Part shown: positions 9,481 through 18,756 of the stretch, piece by piece
Numbering within the stretch: the stretch's first letter is position 1
Layout of the letters: each line of letters starts with the position of its first letter
Source of the DNA: Haemophilus parainfluenzae T3T1
GTDB lineage: Bacteria; Pseudomonadota; Gammaproteobacteria; Enterobacterales; Pasteurellaceae
DNA: 64,000 nt
Assembly (NCBI RefSeq): GCF_000210895.1
Contig: NC_015964.1
Location: 2,005,501-2,069,500 of the forward strand
Direction of reading: 5' to 3'
Notes under the pieces: model-generated
The model's database searches: none
Seen by the model: only the letters and a program-made list of their open reading frames with translations
Told to the model about the DNA's origin: nothing
Made by a program: the position numbers and the translations under genes

Positions 9481-11382
9481 ATGGGAAAAATTATTGGTAT
9501 TGACTTAGGTACAACAAACTCTTGTGTGGCAGTAATGGATGGTGATAAACCACGCGTAATTGAAAACGCAGAAGGTGATCGCACTACTCCGTCAATTATT
9601 GCTTATACAAATGATAACGAAATTTTAGTGGGTCAACCGGCAAAACGCCAAGCAGTGACCAACCCGAAAAATACATTATTTGCAATTAAACGTTTAATCG
9701 GTCGTCGTTTTGATGATGCTGAAGTAAAACGTGATATCGACATTATGCCATTTGAAATCACCAAAGCAGACAACGGTGATGCATGGGTAAATGTAAAAGG
9801 TGACAAACTTGCGCCGCCACAAATTTCTGCAGAAGTATTGAAAAAAATGAAGAAAACTGCAGAAGATTTCTTAGGTGAGCCAGTAACTGAAGCCGTAATT
9901 ACTGTTCCAGCATACTTTAACGATGCTCAACGTCAAGCGACAAAAGATGCGGGTCGTATCGCTGGTTTAGAAGTTAAACGTATCATCAACGAACCTACAG
10001 CTGCAGCATTAGCTTACGGTTTAGATAAAGGTCAAGGCAACAAAACTATCGCCGTATATGACTTAGGTGGTGGTACATTCGACTTATCTATCATCGAAAT
10101 TGATGAAGTAGGTGGCGAAAAAACCTTTGAAGTATTAGCAACCAACGGTGATACTCACTTAGGTGGTGAAGACTTCGATAACCGTGTAATCAACTACTTA
10201 GTGGATGAGTTCAAAAAAGAACAAGGCGTTGATTTACGTAATGACCCACTTGCAATGCAACGTTTAAAAGAAGCGGGCGAAAAAGCGAAAATTGAACTTT
10301 CTTCTGCACAACAAACTGATGTTAACTTACCTTACATCACAGCAGATGCTACAGGTCCTAAACACTTAAACATCAAATTAACTCGCGCTAAATTAGAATC
10401 TTTAGTAGAAGATTTAGTGGCGAAATCACTTGAACCTGTAAAAGTGGCATTAAACGATGCTGGCTTAAGTGCATCACAAATTGATGATGTTATCCTAGTG
10501 GGCGGTCAAACCCGTATGCCATTAGTACAACAAAAAGTAGAAGAATTCTTCGGTAAAGCACCTCGTAAAGACGTGAACCCGGATGAAGCCGTTGCTATCG
10601 GTGCTGCAGTTCAAGGTGGTGTATTAGCGGGTGATGTAACTGATGTCTTATTGTTAGACGTAACACCATTATCTTTAGGTATCGAAACCATGGGTGGTGT
10701 GATGACTACCTTAATTGAGAAAAACACGACGATTCCAACTAAAAAATCACAAGTGTTCTCAACAGCAGAAGATAACCAAAGTGCAGTAACCATTCACGTG
10801 TTACAAGGTGAACGTAAACAAGCATCAGCGAATAAATCTTTAGGTCAATTCAACCTTGAAGGCATCAACCCAGCTCCACGCGGTATGCCACAAATTGAAG
10901 TAACCTTCGATATCGACGCTGACGGTATTATCCACGTTTCTGCGAAAGATAAAGGCACAGGTAAAGAACAACAAATCACCATCAAAGCCTCTTCTGGTTT
11001 AAGTGATGAAGAAATTCAACAAATGGTTCGTGATGCAGAAGCAAACGCTGAAGCTGACCGTAAATTTGAAGAATTAGTACAAGCTCGCAACCAAGCAGAT
11101 CATCTTGTACACGCTACACGTAAACAATTAGAAGAAGCGGGTGATAAAGTTCCAGCTGAAGATCGTGCAGCAATTGAAAGCGCATTAAGCGATTTAGAAA
11201 CTGCAGCGAAAGGCGAAGATAAAGCGGCTATCGAAGCAAAACTTCAAGCGCTTGCAGAAGTTGCTCAAAAACTTGCTCAAGCGGCTCAACCACAAGGTGA
11301 TGCACAACAAGCTCAAAGCAACAGCAAACCAAATGATGATGTTGTTGATGCTGAGTTTGAAGAAGTGAAAGACAACAAATAA
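9481..11382 (+). CDS. dnaK: Hsp70 chaperone DnaK
   Basis: ATP-dependent cytosolic chaperone (633 residues) working with DnaJ and GrpE. The ATPase domain begins [18 protein letters not shown] and includes [36 protein letters not shown] and the [14 protein letters not shown] phosphate loop. The substrate-binding domain follows from about residue 390, and the acidic tail ends [12 protein letters not shown] chose the ATG at 9481 after TAGGAGTAACAAA; an in-frame upstream start would add 29 residues before the universal N-terminus and overlap the promoter. dnaJ does not follow directly: a terminator, a small gene and metY come between them. Confidence 0.97.
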   Translation: MGKIIGIDLGTTNSCVAVMDGDKPRVIENAEGDRTTPSIIAYTNDNEILVGQPAKRQAVTNPKNTLFAIKRLIGRRFDDAEVKRDIDIMPFEITKADNGDAWVNVKGDKLAPPQISAEVLKKMKKTAEDFLGEPVTEAVITVPAYFNDAQRQATKDAGRIAGLEVKRIINEPTAAALAYGLDKGQGNKTIAVYDLGGGTFDLSIIEIDEVGGEKTFEVLATNGDTHLGGEDFDNRVINYLVDEFKKEQGVDLRNDPLAMQRLKEAGEKAKIELSSAQQTDVNLPYITADATGPKHLNIKLTRAKLESLVEDLVAKSLEPVKVALNDAGLSASQIDDVILVGGQTRMPLVQQKVEEFFGKAPRKDVNPDEAVAIGAAVQGGVLAGDVTDVLLLDVTPLSLGIETMGGVMTTLIEKNTTIPTKKSQVFSTAEDNQSAVTIHVLQGERKQASANKSLGQFNLEGINPAPRGMPQIEVTFDIDADGIIHVSAKDKGTGKEQQITIKASSGLSDEEIQQMVRDAEANAEADRKFEELVQARNQADHLVHATRKQLEEAGDKVPAEDRAAIESALSDLETAAKGEDKAAIEAKLQALAEVAQKLAQAAQPQGDAQQAQSNSKPNDDVVDAEFEEVKDNK

Positions 11383-11401
11383 TTTCACTTGAACCTAAAT
11401 C

Positions 11402-11425
11402 AAAGGGCGTAGCGATACGCCCTTT
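11402..11425 (+). terminator. dnaK terminator
   Basis: Ten-base-pair stem AAAGGGCGTA with its complement, loop GCGA and a short T run, 20 bp after the dnaK stop. Confidence 0.75.
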
Positions 11426-11446
11426 TGGCATATTCATTAAATGCCA

Positions 11447-11486
11447 TTTTTCCTGACTTTATTTAAAAAAGTGAAGTCAGGAAAAA
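11447..11486 (+). repeat. Inverted repeat before the effector-domain gene
   Basis: TTTTTCCTGACTT (11447-11459) and its perfect complement (11474-11486) enclose a 14-nt loop, ending 17 bp before the next start codon. It could be a second terminator, or a leader structure or operator of the following gene. Confidence 0.5.
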
Positions 11487-11502
11487 TAAACCCGGAGGAT
11501 AA

Positions 11503-11901
11503 ATGGCGTTAAAACTCTACCCAATCGTACAACAACGCTTAAATAACAACATAGCAAATGAGATAATCTCAACCCTTTGGCAAAACAATCTTGATAAACT
11601 ACCACAAGGTCACTGTTGTTATGGCATCTATTTTAATTATGCTACGAATCACCTAGCAGACTATGATTTTGCGATTGCAAGTGAAGTAGTATTAGAGACA
11701 GATATTCCGGTGATTAAAATTGAAGATTTGAGTTTCTACGAAGTTTTTCGTTGCAAAGTAAATGAAATTTATCAAACATGGCAACTAATCTGGAAAAAAG
11801 AACAACAAGGTTTACTTAAGCGGGCTTATTCGGTGGATTTTGAAAAATACCACTCTGATGGTTTGGTAGAAATTTATATCGCTGTTGTACCACATTGCTA
11901 A
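11503..11901 (+). CDS. Putative effector-binding (GyrI-like) domain protein
   Basis: A stand-alone protein of 132 residues without a DNA-binding domain. Its C-terminal pattern (VDFEKYHSDGLVEIYIAVVP) and the CCYGIYFNY strand resemble the AraC-effector-binding/GyrI-like small-molecule-binding fold, which usually ends with a DxExY...VEIYIPV segment. On that basis it may bind a small ligand. The start ATG follows a strong CCCGGAGGAT site. It lies between dnaK and metY, 75 bp upstream of metY. Family assignment is by motif only. Confidence 0.6.
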   Translation: MALKLYPIVQQRLNNNIANEIISTLWQNNLDKLPQGHCCYGIYFNYATNHLADYDFAIASEVVLETDIPVIKIEDLSFYEVFRCKVNEIYQTWQLIWKKEQQGLLKRAYSVDFEKYHSDGLVEIYIAVVPHC

Positions 11902-11976
11902 GCTCAAAAGTGCGTAAAATTTTATAAAAAACGACCGCACTTTATCCCGAAACAAACCCAATTCAAGGGGAAAATA

Positions 11977-13245
11977 ATGAAATTCGAAACAAAATGTCTC
12001 CATGCCGGTTATAGCCCAAAAAATGGAGAGCCACGTGTTCAACCAATCGTACAAAGCACCACTTATACTTACGATTCTGCAGAAGAAATTGGCAAGTTAT
12101 TTGATTTACAAGCAGCCGGTTATTTCTATACTCGCCTAGCAAACCCTACAACTAATGCTGCTGAAGAAAAAATCACGGCACTTGAAGGTGGCGTGGCAAC
12201 AATGTGTACTGCCTCAGGCCAATCTGCGGTTTTCTACGCAATGCTGAATATTTTAGAAGCGGGCGATCACTTCATTTCCTCTTCTTATGTGTACGGCGGT
12301 TCCTACAATTTATTTGCCCACACATTCAAAAAAATGGGCATCGAAGTGACTTTTGTGGATCAAGATTTACCACTTGAAGAGCTCAAAAAAGTAATCCGTC
12401 CAAATACAAAAGCCGTCTTTGCTGAAACCATTGCGAACCCCGCTTTACGTGTGTTGGATATTGAAAAATTTGCTGCCTTAGCGAAAACTGCGGAAGCACC
12501 ATTATTAGTTGATAACACCTTCGCAACCCCTTATTTTTGTCGCCCAATCGAATTTGGCGCGAATGTGGTCATTCACAGTACATCTAAATATTTAGATGGT
12601 CATGCTATTGCCTTAGGTGGATCCATTACTGATGGTGGTAACTTTAATTGGAATAACGGCAAATATCCGCAATTAAGCACACCAGACCAAACTTATCATG
12701 GTTTAGTTTATACCGAAACCTTTGGCCCTGCGGCTTACATTGTCAAAGCGCGTGTTCAATTAATGCGTGATTTGGGTGCCACACCCGCTCCACAAAATAG
12801 TTTCTTATTGAATGTAGGTATGGAAACCCTTGCGCTTCGCATGCAACGTCATAATGAAAATGCTCAAGCCGTAGCCGAGTTTTTAGAAAAACATCCGCAA
12901 GTCGCTAAAGTGAATTATCCAGGCTTACCAAGTTCGCCAGATTATGCCCTCAAACAAAAATACTTACCGAACGGTTTGTGTGGCGTTATTTCCTTTGAGA
13001 TTAAAGGTGACAAAGAAACCGCGGCAAAATGGTTAAACGCATTGCAAATGACCTCTCGTGAAGTACACGTAGCCGATATTCGTACTTGTGCATTACATCC
13101 AGCGACTTCAACGCACCGCCAATTAAGTGAAGCTGAATTAGAAAAAGCGGGGATTTCTGCAGGACTTATTCGCCTTTCTTGCGGTATTGAAAATATTCAA
13201 GATATTTTAGCTGACTTAGAGCAAGCATTCGCAGCAGCGAAATAA
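11977..13245 (+). CDS. metY: O-acetylhomoserine sulfhydrylase (aminocarboxypropyltransferase)
   Basis: PLP enzyme of the Cys/Met-metabolism family (422 residues), expected to make homocysteine directly from O-acetylhomoserine and sulfide. Seen in the sequence: the N-terminus KFETKCLHAGY, the substrate/PLP motif YFYTRLANPTTNAAEEKI, the aspartate in LLVDNTFATPYF and the PLP lysine (about residue 204) in HSTSKYLDGH. Its length exceeds MetB/MetC (about 385), and the additional segment around QTYHGLVYTETFG is typical of MetY. The start is an ATG after AAGGGG. It sits between the dnaK block and dnaJ; a decayed uptake-sequence pair precedes it. Confidence 0.9.
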   Translation: MKFETKCLHAGYSPKNGEPRVQPIVQSTTYTYDSAEEIGKLFDLQAAGYFYTRLANPTTNAAEEKITALEGGVATMCTASGQSAVFYAMLNILEAGDHFISSSYVYGGSYNLFAHTFKKMGIEVTFVDQDLPLEELKKVIRPNTKAVFAETIANPALRVLDIEKFAALAKTAEAPLLVDNTFATPYFCRPIEFGANVVIHSTSKYLDGHAIALGGSITDGGNFNWNNGKYPQLSTPDQTYHGLVYTETFGPAAYIVKARVQLMRDLGATPAPQNSFLLNVGMETLALRMQRHNENAQAVAEFLEKHPQVAKVNYPGLPSSPDYALKQKYLPNGLCGVISFEIKGDKETAAKWLNALQMTSREVHVADIRTCALHPATSTHRQLSEAELEKAGISAGLIRLSCGIENIQDILADLEQAFAAAK

Positions 13246-13385
13246 GTCATAAATTAATGAATTTACCCTTGATATTTCTGACTTCGACATTATTTTTATT
13301 CTTAGGTATGTTGTTAACGCAATACCATACAATAACAAAATTAAATTTTTTAAATTTATATTTTTAAACGGAAAACGAAAACATT

Positions 13386-14522
13386 ATGGCAAAGAAAGAT
13401 TATTACGACGTTCTTGGTGTTGAACGTGGCGCAGATGAAAAAGCAATTAAACGTGCTTACAAAAAACTCGCCATGCAATATCACCCTGATAGAACCAAAG
13501 GTGATAAAGCCAAAGAAGAAAAATTTAAAGAAATCCAAGAAGCCTATGAAATCCTAGGTGATAAAGAGAAACGTGCCGCTTACGATCAATACGGCCATGC
13601 AGCCTTTGAACAAGGCGGCATGGGAGGCGGTGGCTTCGGTGGCGGATTCAGCGGTGCTGATTTCGGTGATATTTTTGGTGATATGTTCGGTGATATCTTC
13701 GGCGGTGGCGGACGTGGTCGTCAGCGTGTAGTACGCGGTGAAGATTTACGTTATGACATCCAAATTACGTTAGAAGAAGCCGTAAAAGGCACAACCAAAG
13801 ACATCCAAATCAATACGCTTGCTCACTGTGATAGCTGTGATGGCTCTGGCGCAGAAAAAGGCTCAAAAGTTGAAACATGTCCAAGCTGTCATGGCTCTGG
13901 TCGTGTTCGTCGTCAACAAGGTTTCTTCGTAACTGAAGCGGTTTGTCCAACTTGTCATGGCTCAGGTAAGAAAATTGAAAAACCATGTAAAAGCTGCCAT
14001 GGCGAAGGTCGTGTTCACAAGAAGAAAAACCTTTCCGTTAAAATCCCAGCAGGTGTGGATACCGGCAACCAATTACGTTTAAGTGGTGAAGGCGCAGCAG
14101 GCGAAAATGGTGCACCTGCAGGCGATTTATATGTGGTGATTCACGTTAAAGAACATCATATCTTCGAACGTGATGGCAATAACCTCTACTGTGAAGTGCC
14201 AATCAGTTTCTCAATGGCTGCGTTAGGTGGTGAAATTGAAGTCCCAACCTTAGACGGTAAAGTGAAACTCAAAATCCCTGCTGAAACCCAAACAGGCAAA
14301 CTCTTCCGTATGCGTGGTAAAGGGGTAAGCTCTACTCGTAGCGGCTACGCAGGCGATCTCATTTGTCGCGTAGTGATTGAAACACCGGTGAACTTAAATA
14401 AAGAACAAAAAGAATTATTAGAAAAACTGGAAGAAAGTTTGAAAGGACAAAAATCTCATAGCCCAAAATCTTCAAGCTTTTTAGACGGTGTGAAGAAATT
14501 CTTTGATAACTTAGGTAAGTAA
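13386..14522 (+). CDS. dnaJ: Hsp40 co-chaperone DnaJ
   Basis: Stimulates DnaK ATPase and delivers substrates (378 residues). The J domain (residues 1-70) has the HPD motif in [10 protein letters not shown] Gly/Phe-rich linker ([12 protein letters not shown]) follows, then four zinc-binding CxxCxGxG repeats ([32 protein letters not shown]), and two C-terminal substrate domains. The start is an ATG at 13386. It is separated from dnaK by metY and a small gene, so it needs its own promoter; the 140-bp gap shows only a weak sigma-32-like match. It ends at a USS-pair terminator. Confidence 0.97.
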   Translation: MAKKDYYDVLGVERGADEKAIKRAYKKLAMQYHPDRTKGDKAKEEKFKEIQEAYEILGDKEKRAAYDQYGHAAFEQGGMGGGGFGGGFSGADFGDIFGDMFGDIFGGGGRGRQRVVRGEDLRYDIQITLEEAVKGTTKDIQINTLAHCDSCDGSGAEKGSKVETCPSCHGSGRVRRQQGFFVTEAVCPTCHGSGKKIEKPCKSCHGEGRVHKKKNLSVKIPAGVDTGNQLRLSGEGAAGENGAPAGDLYVVIHVKEHHIFERDGNNLYCEVPISFSMAALGGEIEVPTLDGKVKLKIPAETQTGKLFRMRGKGVSSTRSGYAGDLICRVVIETPVNLNKEQKELLEKLEESLKGQKSHSPKSSSFLDGVKKFFDNLGK

Positions 14523-14532
14523 TCCTAAACAG

Positions 14533-14577
14533 AAAGTGCGGTCAATTTTAAAACTATTTTGAAATTGACCGCACTTT
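14533..14577. terminator. USS-pair terminator dnaJ / modC
   Basis: Two uptake sequences in opposite orientation form a perfect 16-bp stem (14533-14548 with 14562-14577) between convergent genes. It is a bidirectional intrinsic terminator of the kind common in Haemophilus. Confidence 0.85.
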
Positions 14578-14581
14578 TACT

Positions 14582-15637
14582 TTATACAACTGAAATCGCT
14601 TTTATTTGTACATAAACATCCATGCCTTGAGCAAAATGCAATTCATTAAATGCCCATTTACTGATACTTGCCCAAACTTTATGCCCTTCCACTAACACCG
14701 CAATATCAACACGATTCTCTTGTGGGACAATCTGTACAATTTGTCCTCGTAAAATATTACGAATGCTCGTTTGTTCTGGCTTACTTAAAGTAAGCGATAC
14801 ATCAGAACTGTAGATACAGATACGTACCTTTTCATTTGCTTGATGATGCACTTCGTTGATCCAAAGCTGTTGTTCGCCCAAAGAAAGTGCGGTCATTTTA
14901 TAGGTTGGATTATGCAAATAGACAGGCAACGCCAACACACTACTCTGCTCTGATTCGCCTTTCCAAGGGGCAAATAACGGACTGTTCCACACATTTTCTA
15001 AGGTGTCATAGGCTTTCACTTTGCCGTTTTCCATCAGCACTACACGATCGGCCAAGCGTAATAATTCATCTAAACTGTGCGTCACATATAAAATCGGCAC
15101 ATTAATTTCTTTAGATAAACTTTCTAAATATTGCATAAGCTCACGTTTACGAGGCACATCTAAAGCAGAAAGCGGTTCATCCATTAATAAAATATCAGGA
15201 TCCGTTAATAAGGCTCGCCCAATCGCCACACGTTGTTTTTCGCCTCCCGATAAAGTAAGCGGATAGCGTTTGAGTAACGGTTCAATACCAAGTAGCTGAA
15301 CGATATAGTCAAAATCTTCACGGCTGACATGCTTCATGCCATAACGCAAATTACCTTTGACATTGTAATGCGGGAATAAACGCGCATCTTGGAATACATA
15401 ACCAATTTTGCGCTGATGCACAGGGAGATTCTCACCATTTTCCACATCCACCAAAGTTCGGTCATTTAAACGAATAAATCCTTGATCAGGATGAGTTAAA
15501 CCACTCACCAAATTAATCAATGAGGTTTTCCCCGAGCCCGATAAACCAAAAATGGCGGTTACACCTTGAGTTGGCAGTTGTAAATCCGCTCGTAAGGTTA
15601 GGCGACCTAATTGTTTTTGAACATTAATGTGTAACAT
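14582..15637 (-). CDS. modC: Molybdate ABC transporter ATP-binding protein
   Basis: Cytoplasmic ATPase (351 residues) of the molybdate importer. Walker A is [10 protein letters not shown] (about residue 33), the signature is [15 protein letters not shown], Walker B is [12 protein letters not shown] and the switch His is in [11 protein letters not shown]-terminal molybdate-binding (TOBE/Mop) domain covers about residues 280-351. The ATG at 15637 is preferred over the adjoining upstream GTG because AAGG lies just upstream. It overlaps modB by 14 nt, showing coupled translation. It carries one internal uptake sequence (14885). Confidence 0.93.
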   Translation of the reverse strand: MLHINVQKQLGRLTLRADLQLPTQGVTAIFGLSGSGKTSLINLVSGLTHPDQGFIRLNDRTLVDVENGENLPVHQRKIGYVFQDARLFPHYNVKGNLRYGMKHVSREDFDYIVQLLGIEPLLKRYPLTLSGGEKQRVAIGRALLTDPDILLMDEPLSALDVPRKRELMQYLESLSKEINVPILYVTHSLDELLRLADRVVLMENGKVKAYDTLENVWNSPLFAPWKGESEQSSVLALPVYLHNPTYKMTALSLGEQQLWINEVHHQANEKVRICIYSSDVSLTLSKPEQTSIRNILRGQIVQIVPQENRVDIAVLVEGHKVWASISKWAFNELHFAQGMDVYVQIKAISVV

Positions 15638-16340
15638 CACCTTGCCCCAATTTTTTCTGCATCCGTTTGCTTAACGCTTCCGAAAGCAATAAAGAAATTA
15701 ATGAAAGGATAACGGCAAACAAGCAAAGTCGAGCCGTTTGTGCTTCCGCACCTGGCGTTTGGATAAATGAATACATCGCTAAAGGAATGGTTTGAGTTTC
15801 CCCTGCAATATTGGATACGAAGGTAATGGTTGCGCCAAATTCCCCTAAAGAGCGAGCAAAACCTAATACTAAACCCGCCAATACACCAGGTAAAGAAAGA
15901 GGCAACGTGATTGTAAAAAAGACTCGCCAAGGCGAAGCGCCAAGTGTTTGTGCGGCTTGCTCTAACTTAAAATCAATGCTTTCCAAGGAAAGACGAATCG
16001 CCCGCACGACTAATGGAAATGCTACCACCGCTGAAGCTAATACCGCTCCCTTCCAGCTAAAGCCAAAGGATAAGCCAAACCATTGATATAAATACTTACC
16101 GATAAAGCCGTTACGCCCCATGGCGACTAATAATAAATAACCGATAACCACCGGCGGTAACACCAAAGGCAGATGAATAAGTCCAGTAATCAGCGACTTA
16201 CCGTAGAATTCCTTACGAGCTAATAACCAAGCGATAAAAATCGCGAAAGGCAAACTCCAAAGCATAGAACTCAATGCAACACTCATGCTTAAGTGAATCG
16301 CATCCCATTCCATCGGACTTAATTGAAACCAAGAGAGCAA
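15624..16340 (-). CDS. modB: Molybdate ABC transporter permease, TTG start
   Basis: Inner-membrane permease (238 residues, about five or six membrane segments) with the ABC-interaction loop motif [14 protein letters not shown] and the family segment [15 protein letters not shown]. The start is a TTG: AAGGAAA lies at good distance upstream and the resulting N-terminus aligns with the usual ModB beginning, while the first ATG would remove nine residues. It lies between modA, from which a hairpin separates it, and modC. Confidence 0.92.
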   Translation of the reverse strand: MLSWFQLSPMEWDAIHLSMSVALSSMLWSLPFAIFIAWLLARKEFYGKSLITGLIHLPLVLPPVVIGYLLLVAMGRNGFIGKYLYQWFGLSFGFSWKGAVLASAVVAFPLVVRAIRLSLESIDFKLEQAAQTLGASPWRVFFTITLPLSLPGVLAGLVLGFARSLGEFGATITFVSNIAGETQTIPLAMYSFIQTPGAEAQTARLCLFAVILSLISLLLSEALSKRMQKKLGQGDVTH

Positions 16341-16392
16341 AATATTTCCTTGTATGTATATCGATATAACTAAATTTCTTTAGAGATAACAA

Positions 16393-16414
16393 AAAGGACA
16401 GTTTCCTGTCCTTT
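16393..16414 (-). terminator. Terminator between modA and modB
   Basis: Nine-bp stem AAAGGACAG with its complement and a 4-nt loop, followed on the minus strand by TTTTTG, 21 bp after the modA stop. It probably reduces modBC relative to modA, the usual ratio for a binding protein. Confidence 0.7.
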
Positions 16415-16434
16415 CTTTACCAAACGAAGTCTCA

Positions 16435-17196
16435 TTATTTCACAGAGAAACCATATTCAACAAATATTTTTTTCGCTGCGCTCGATTCTAAGTAGTTAAG
16501 GAAATCACGGGTATCCGCATTGTCATGATCTTTTAAAATCGCAACTGGATATTCAACCGGTTTATAACTATCTTTCGGGAATACACCTACTGCTTTCACG
16601 TCTTTACTCACTTTTGCATCAGTGCTATACACGATACCGTAAGGCGCTTCAGCACGTTCAACTAAGGCTAACGCACCACGTACGTCTTTCGCTCGCGCTA
16701 ATTTATCTTTAACTTGATCCCATAAATTTAATTTGGTTAATGACTCTTCAGCATATTGTCCTGCAGGAACATGCGCAGGATCACCCACAGATAAATAGCT
16801 GTCTTTTAAGCCTTTAATCCATTCACCTTTGGCAATATCCACTGAATTAACAGTACTTTTAGCCGGCGCAATTAATACTAATTCATTGCCTGCTAATACT
16901 TTTTCCGTTTCTTTTACGGTGAGATTTTTATCTGATAAATATTTCATCCATTTGTTGCTAGCTGAAATAAATAAGTCTGCAGGTGCACCTTCTTCAACTT
17001 GTTTTGCAAGAGTAGAAGAAGAAGCAAAAGAGAAAACAACGGTATTATTCGGCTTTTCAGTTTGATATTGATCCGCAATTTGTTTTAACGCATCAGTCAT
17101 TGAAGCGGCAGCAAACACAGTCACTTTTGCTGATGCAGCAAAAGATACACCCATACCAGCAATTAAAAGTGCGGTTGCAAATTTAGTTAATTTCAT
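16435..17196 (-). CDS. modA: Molybdate-binding periplasmic protein
   Basis: Periplasmic receptor (253 residues) that delivers molybdate to ModBC. A typical Sec signal peptide occupies residues 1-23 (cleavage after SFAASA). The mature protein begins KVTVFAAASMTDALKQIA, with the oxyanion-binding serine in AAASM and the second site in SFASSSTLAKQ. Conserved GAPADLFISAS and YGIVYSTDA are present. It is the first gene of modABC, divergent from modE across a 134-bp region that probably contains the ModE operator. An uptake sequence lies in the signal-peptide codons. Confidence 0.95.
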   Translation of the reverse strand: MKLTKFATALLIAGMGVSFAASAKVTVFAAASMTDALKQIADQYQTEKPNNTVVFSFASSSTLAKQVEEGAPADLFISASNKWMKYLSDKNLTVKETEKVLAGNELVLIAPAKSTVNSVDIAKGEWIKGLKDSYLSVGDPAHVPAGQYAEESLTKLNLWDQVKDKLARAKDVRGALALVERAEAPYGIVYSTDAKVSKDVKAVGVFPKDSYKPVEYPVAILKDHDNADTRDFLNYLESSAAKKIFVEYGFSVK

Positions 17197-17216
17197 TATT
17201 TATCTCCTATATAAAT

Positions 17217-17247
17217 GAAACTATATATAAAAAAATATACTACGGAT
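17217..17247. promoter_or_regulatory. Candidate ModE operator
   Basis: An imperfect inverted repeat (ACTATATA ... TATACTACG) lies between divergent modA and modE. It resembles the TATATA-spacer-TATATA arrangement of the E. coli ModE site. The half-sites are degenerate, so the call rests mainly on position. Confidence 0.4.
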
Positions 17248-17333
17248 AAATTATAACTTGAATTTTTAAATAAGCATACAGAAAAACTTAAAGATCAAGT
17301 AAAATAAGCAGAATTGTGTATTAGGAGGAGATG

Positions 17334-18101
17334 ATGAAACAAACTGAAATTTTACTGACGATCAAACTTCATCAAGAATTATTTATTGACCCAAAACGTG
17401 TTCGCCTCTTAAAAGAAATTAAAGAATGTGGCTCAATCAACCAAGCGGCCAAAAACGCCAAAGTGAGCTATAAAAGTGCTTGGGATCACCTTGAAGCGAT
17501 GAATAAAATCAGCCCCAAACCGCTTTTAGAACGCAATATCGGTGGGAAAAATGGGGGCGGTACCTCATTAACCACTTATGCCGAGCGTTTGCTGCAGCTT
17601 TATGATTTGCTCGAACAAACACAAGAGCACGCGTTCCATATTCTGCAAGATGAGACGATCCCGTTAAACAGCCTGCTTTCAGCAACAGCAAAATTCTCCT
17701 TACAAAGTAGCGCGCGCAATCAATTTTTCGGTAAAGTGGCAAGCCAACATATTGTGGACTCCCGCTGCATTGTTGCAGTAAACATTCAGGATTTAGCTCA
17801 TCCATTACATGTTTCAATCACAATGCGCAGTGCTGAGCGCCTCAGACTCATTACTGAAAAAGAAGTGATGGTCATGTTTAAAGCCCCTTGGGTGAAAATT
17901 AGCGCCACCCCATTAGAAGAAAAAAATAACCTTTTCCAAGCGACGATTCTTTCTATGCAGAATGAAGAAGCGATTCTGCAAATAAAGGACAGCTCAATTG
18001 AATTTTGTGCGAGTATTCATAGCAAAGATGGTTGGAAAGTGGGACAAGAAGTGTGGTTACACGTAGATCCTGAACAGATTATTTTAGCAACATTGAAATA
18101 A
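17334..18101 (+). CDS. modE: Molybdate-responsive transcriptional regulator ModE
   Basis: Repressor of molybdate transport (255 residues from this start). The N-terminal winged helix covers about residues 15-80 and includes GSINQAAKNAKVSYKSAWDH, typical of LysR-like/ModE helix-turn-helix domains. Two Mop-like molybdate-binding domains follow (about 120-255). Two adjacent ATGs occur; the second (17334) has better spacing to AGGAGG at 17323-17328. It is divergent from modABC, as expected for local control, and ends at a USS-pair terminator. Confidence 0.93.
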   Translation: MKQTEILLTIKLHQELFIDPKRVRLLKEIKECGSINQAAKNAKVSYKSAWDHLEAMNKISPKPLLERNIGGKNGGGTSLTTYAERLLQLYDLLEQTQEHAFHILQDETIPLNSLLSATAKFSLQSSARNQFFGKVASQHIVDSRCIVAVNIQDLAHPLHVSITMRSAERLRLITEKEVMVMFKAPWVKISATPLEEKNNLFQATILSMQNEEAILQIKDSSIEFCASIHSKDGWKVGQEVWLHVDPEQIILATLK

Positions 18102-18113
18102 TCCTCGAAACAG

Positions 18114-18141
18114 AAAGTGCGGTCAAAATTAACCGCACTTT
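18114..18141. terminator. USS-pair terminator modE / yfbR
   Basis: Inverted uptake sequences form a 10-bp stem with an 8-nt loop and a following T-run, between convergent genes. Confidence 0.85.
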
Positions 18142-18153
18142 TTTTATTTTCGC

Positions 18154-18747
18154 TTATAACGCAATCTCATCAATTGAGCGCCCAAAACTCGGCAAAAAGA
18201 CCTGTAAAAAATAATCCATTTCTTGGCTGTGCCATTGTTCCATTAAATTTTCTAAGCGTTTTTTCGCTGTTTTAAATTCATGATTACCATGCTCTAATTC
18301 AAATTGGGCTTTAATATAGGCACAAATCAAATCCGCTTGTTTTACTATATGCTTTTCTTCAGGACTAAATTGCTCACTATCTAAATATGGTGCAAAACTC
18401 TCTTGCAATTCTGTCGGAAGCAAACTAATTAAATGTAATTCAGCTGCCGCTTCAATATCTTTATAAGCATGCGTGATTTCAGAATTGAAATACTTAATTG
18501 GGGTCGGCAAATCACCCGTAAAGATTTCAGAGGTATCATGATACATCGCCATCACCGCAATACGCTCAGGATTCACTTCCCCACCAAAAAATTGATTTTT
18601 AATAATGGCTAAGGCTTGTGCTACAAAGGCAACTTGCAGACTATGCTCTGCTAAGTTTTCCTTTTCAATATTGCGCATCAATGACCAACGCTGAATTAAG
18701 CGAAGACGATCTAAACAAGCGAAAAAGTGACTGGTTTTAACTTCCAC
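18154..18747 (-). CDS. yfbR: 5'-deoxynucleotidase, HD domain (YfbR-like), GTG start
   Basis: Metal-dependent HD-domain phosphohydrolase (197 residues) that removes phosphate from deoxynucleoside 5'-monophosphates. HD signature residues are visible: His in [16 protein letters not shown] in [20 protein letters not shown] and a later Asp in [12 protein letters not shown]. The N-terminus [18 protein letters not shown] aligns with YfbR when a GTG start is used, and AAGGAT lies upstream of it. It follows degS by 9 bp and closes the nrdR-ribD-degS-yfbR run. Confidence 0.88.
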   Translation of the reverse strand: MEVKTSHFFACLDRLRLIQRWSLMRNIEKENLAEHSLQVAFVAQALAIIKNQFFGGEVNPERIAVMAMYHDTSEIFTGDLPTPIKYFNSEITHAYKDIEAAAELHLISLLPTELQESFAPYLDSEQFSPEEKHIVKQADLICAYIKAQFELEHGNHEFKTAKKRLENLMEQWHSQEMDYFLQVFLPSFGRSIDEIAL

Positions 18748-18756
18748 AATATATCC

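Noticed and set aside
13268-13293. Possible sigma-32 promoter before dnaJ (CTTGATA ... CGACATTAT)
   Set aside because: The spacer is only about 10 bp and the -10 element is poor; not convincing compared with the dnaK site.
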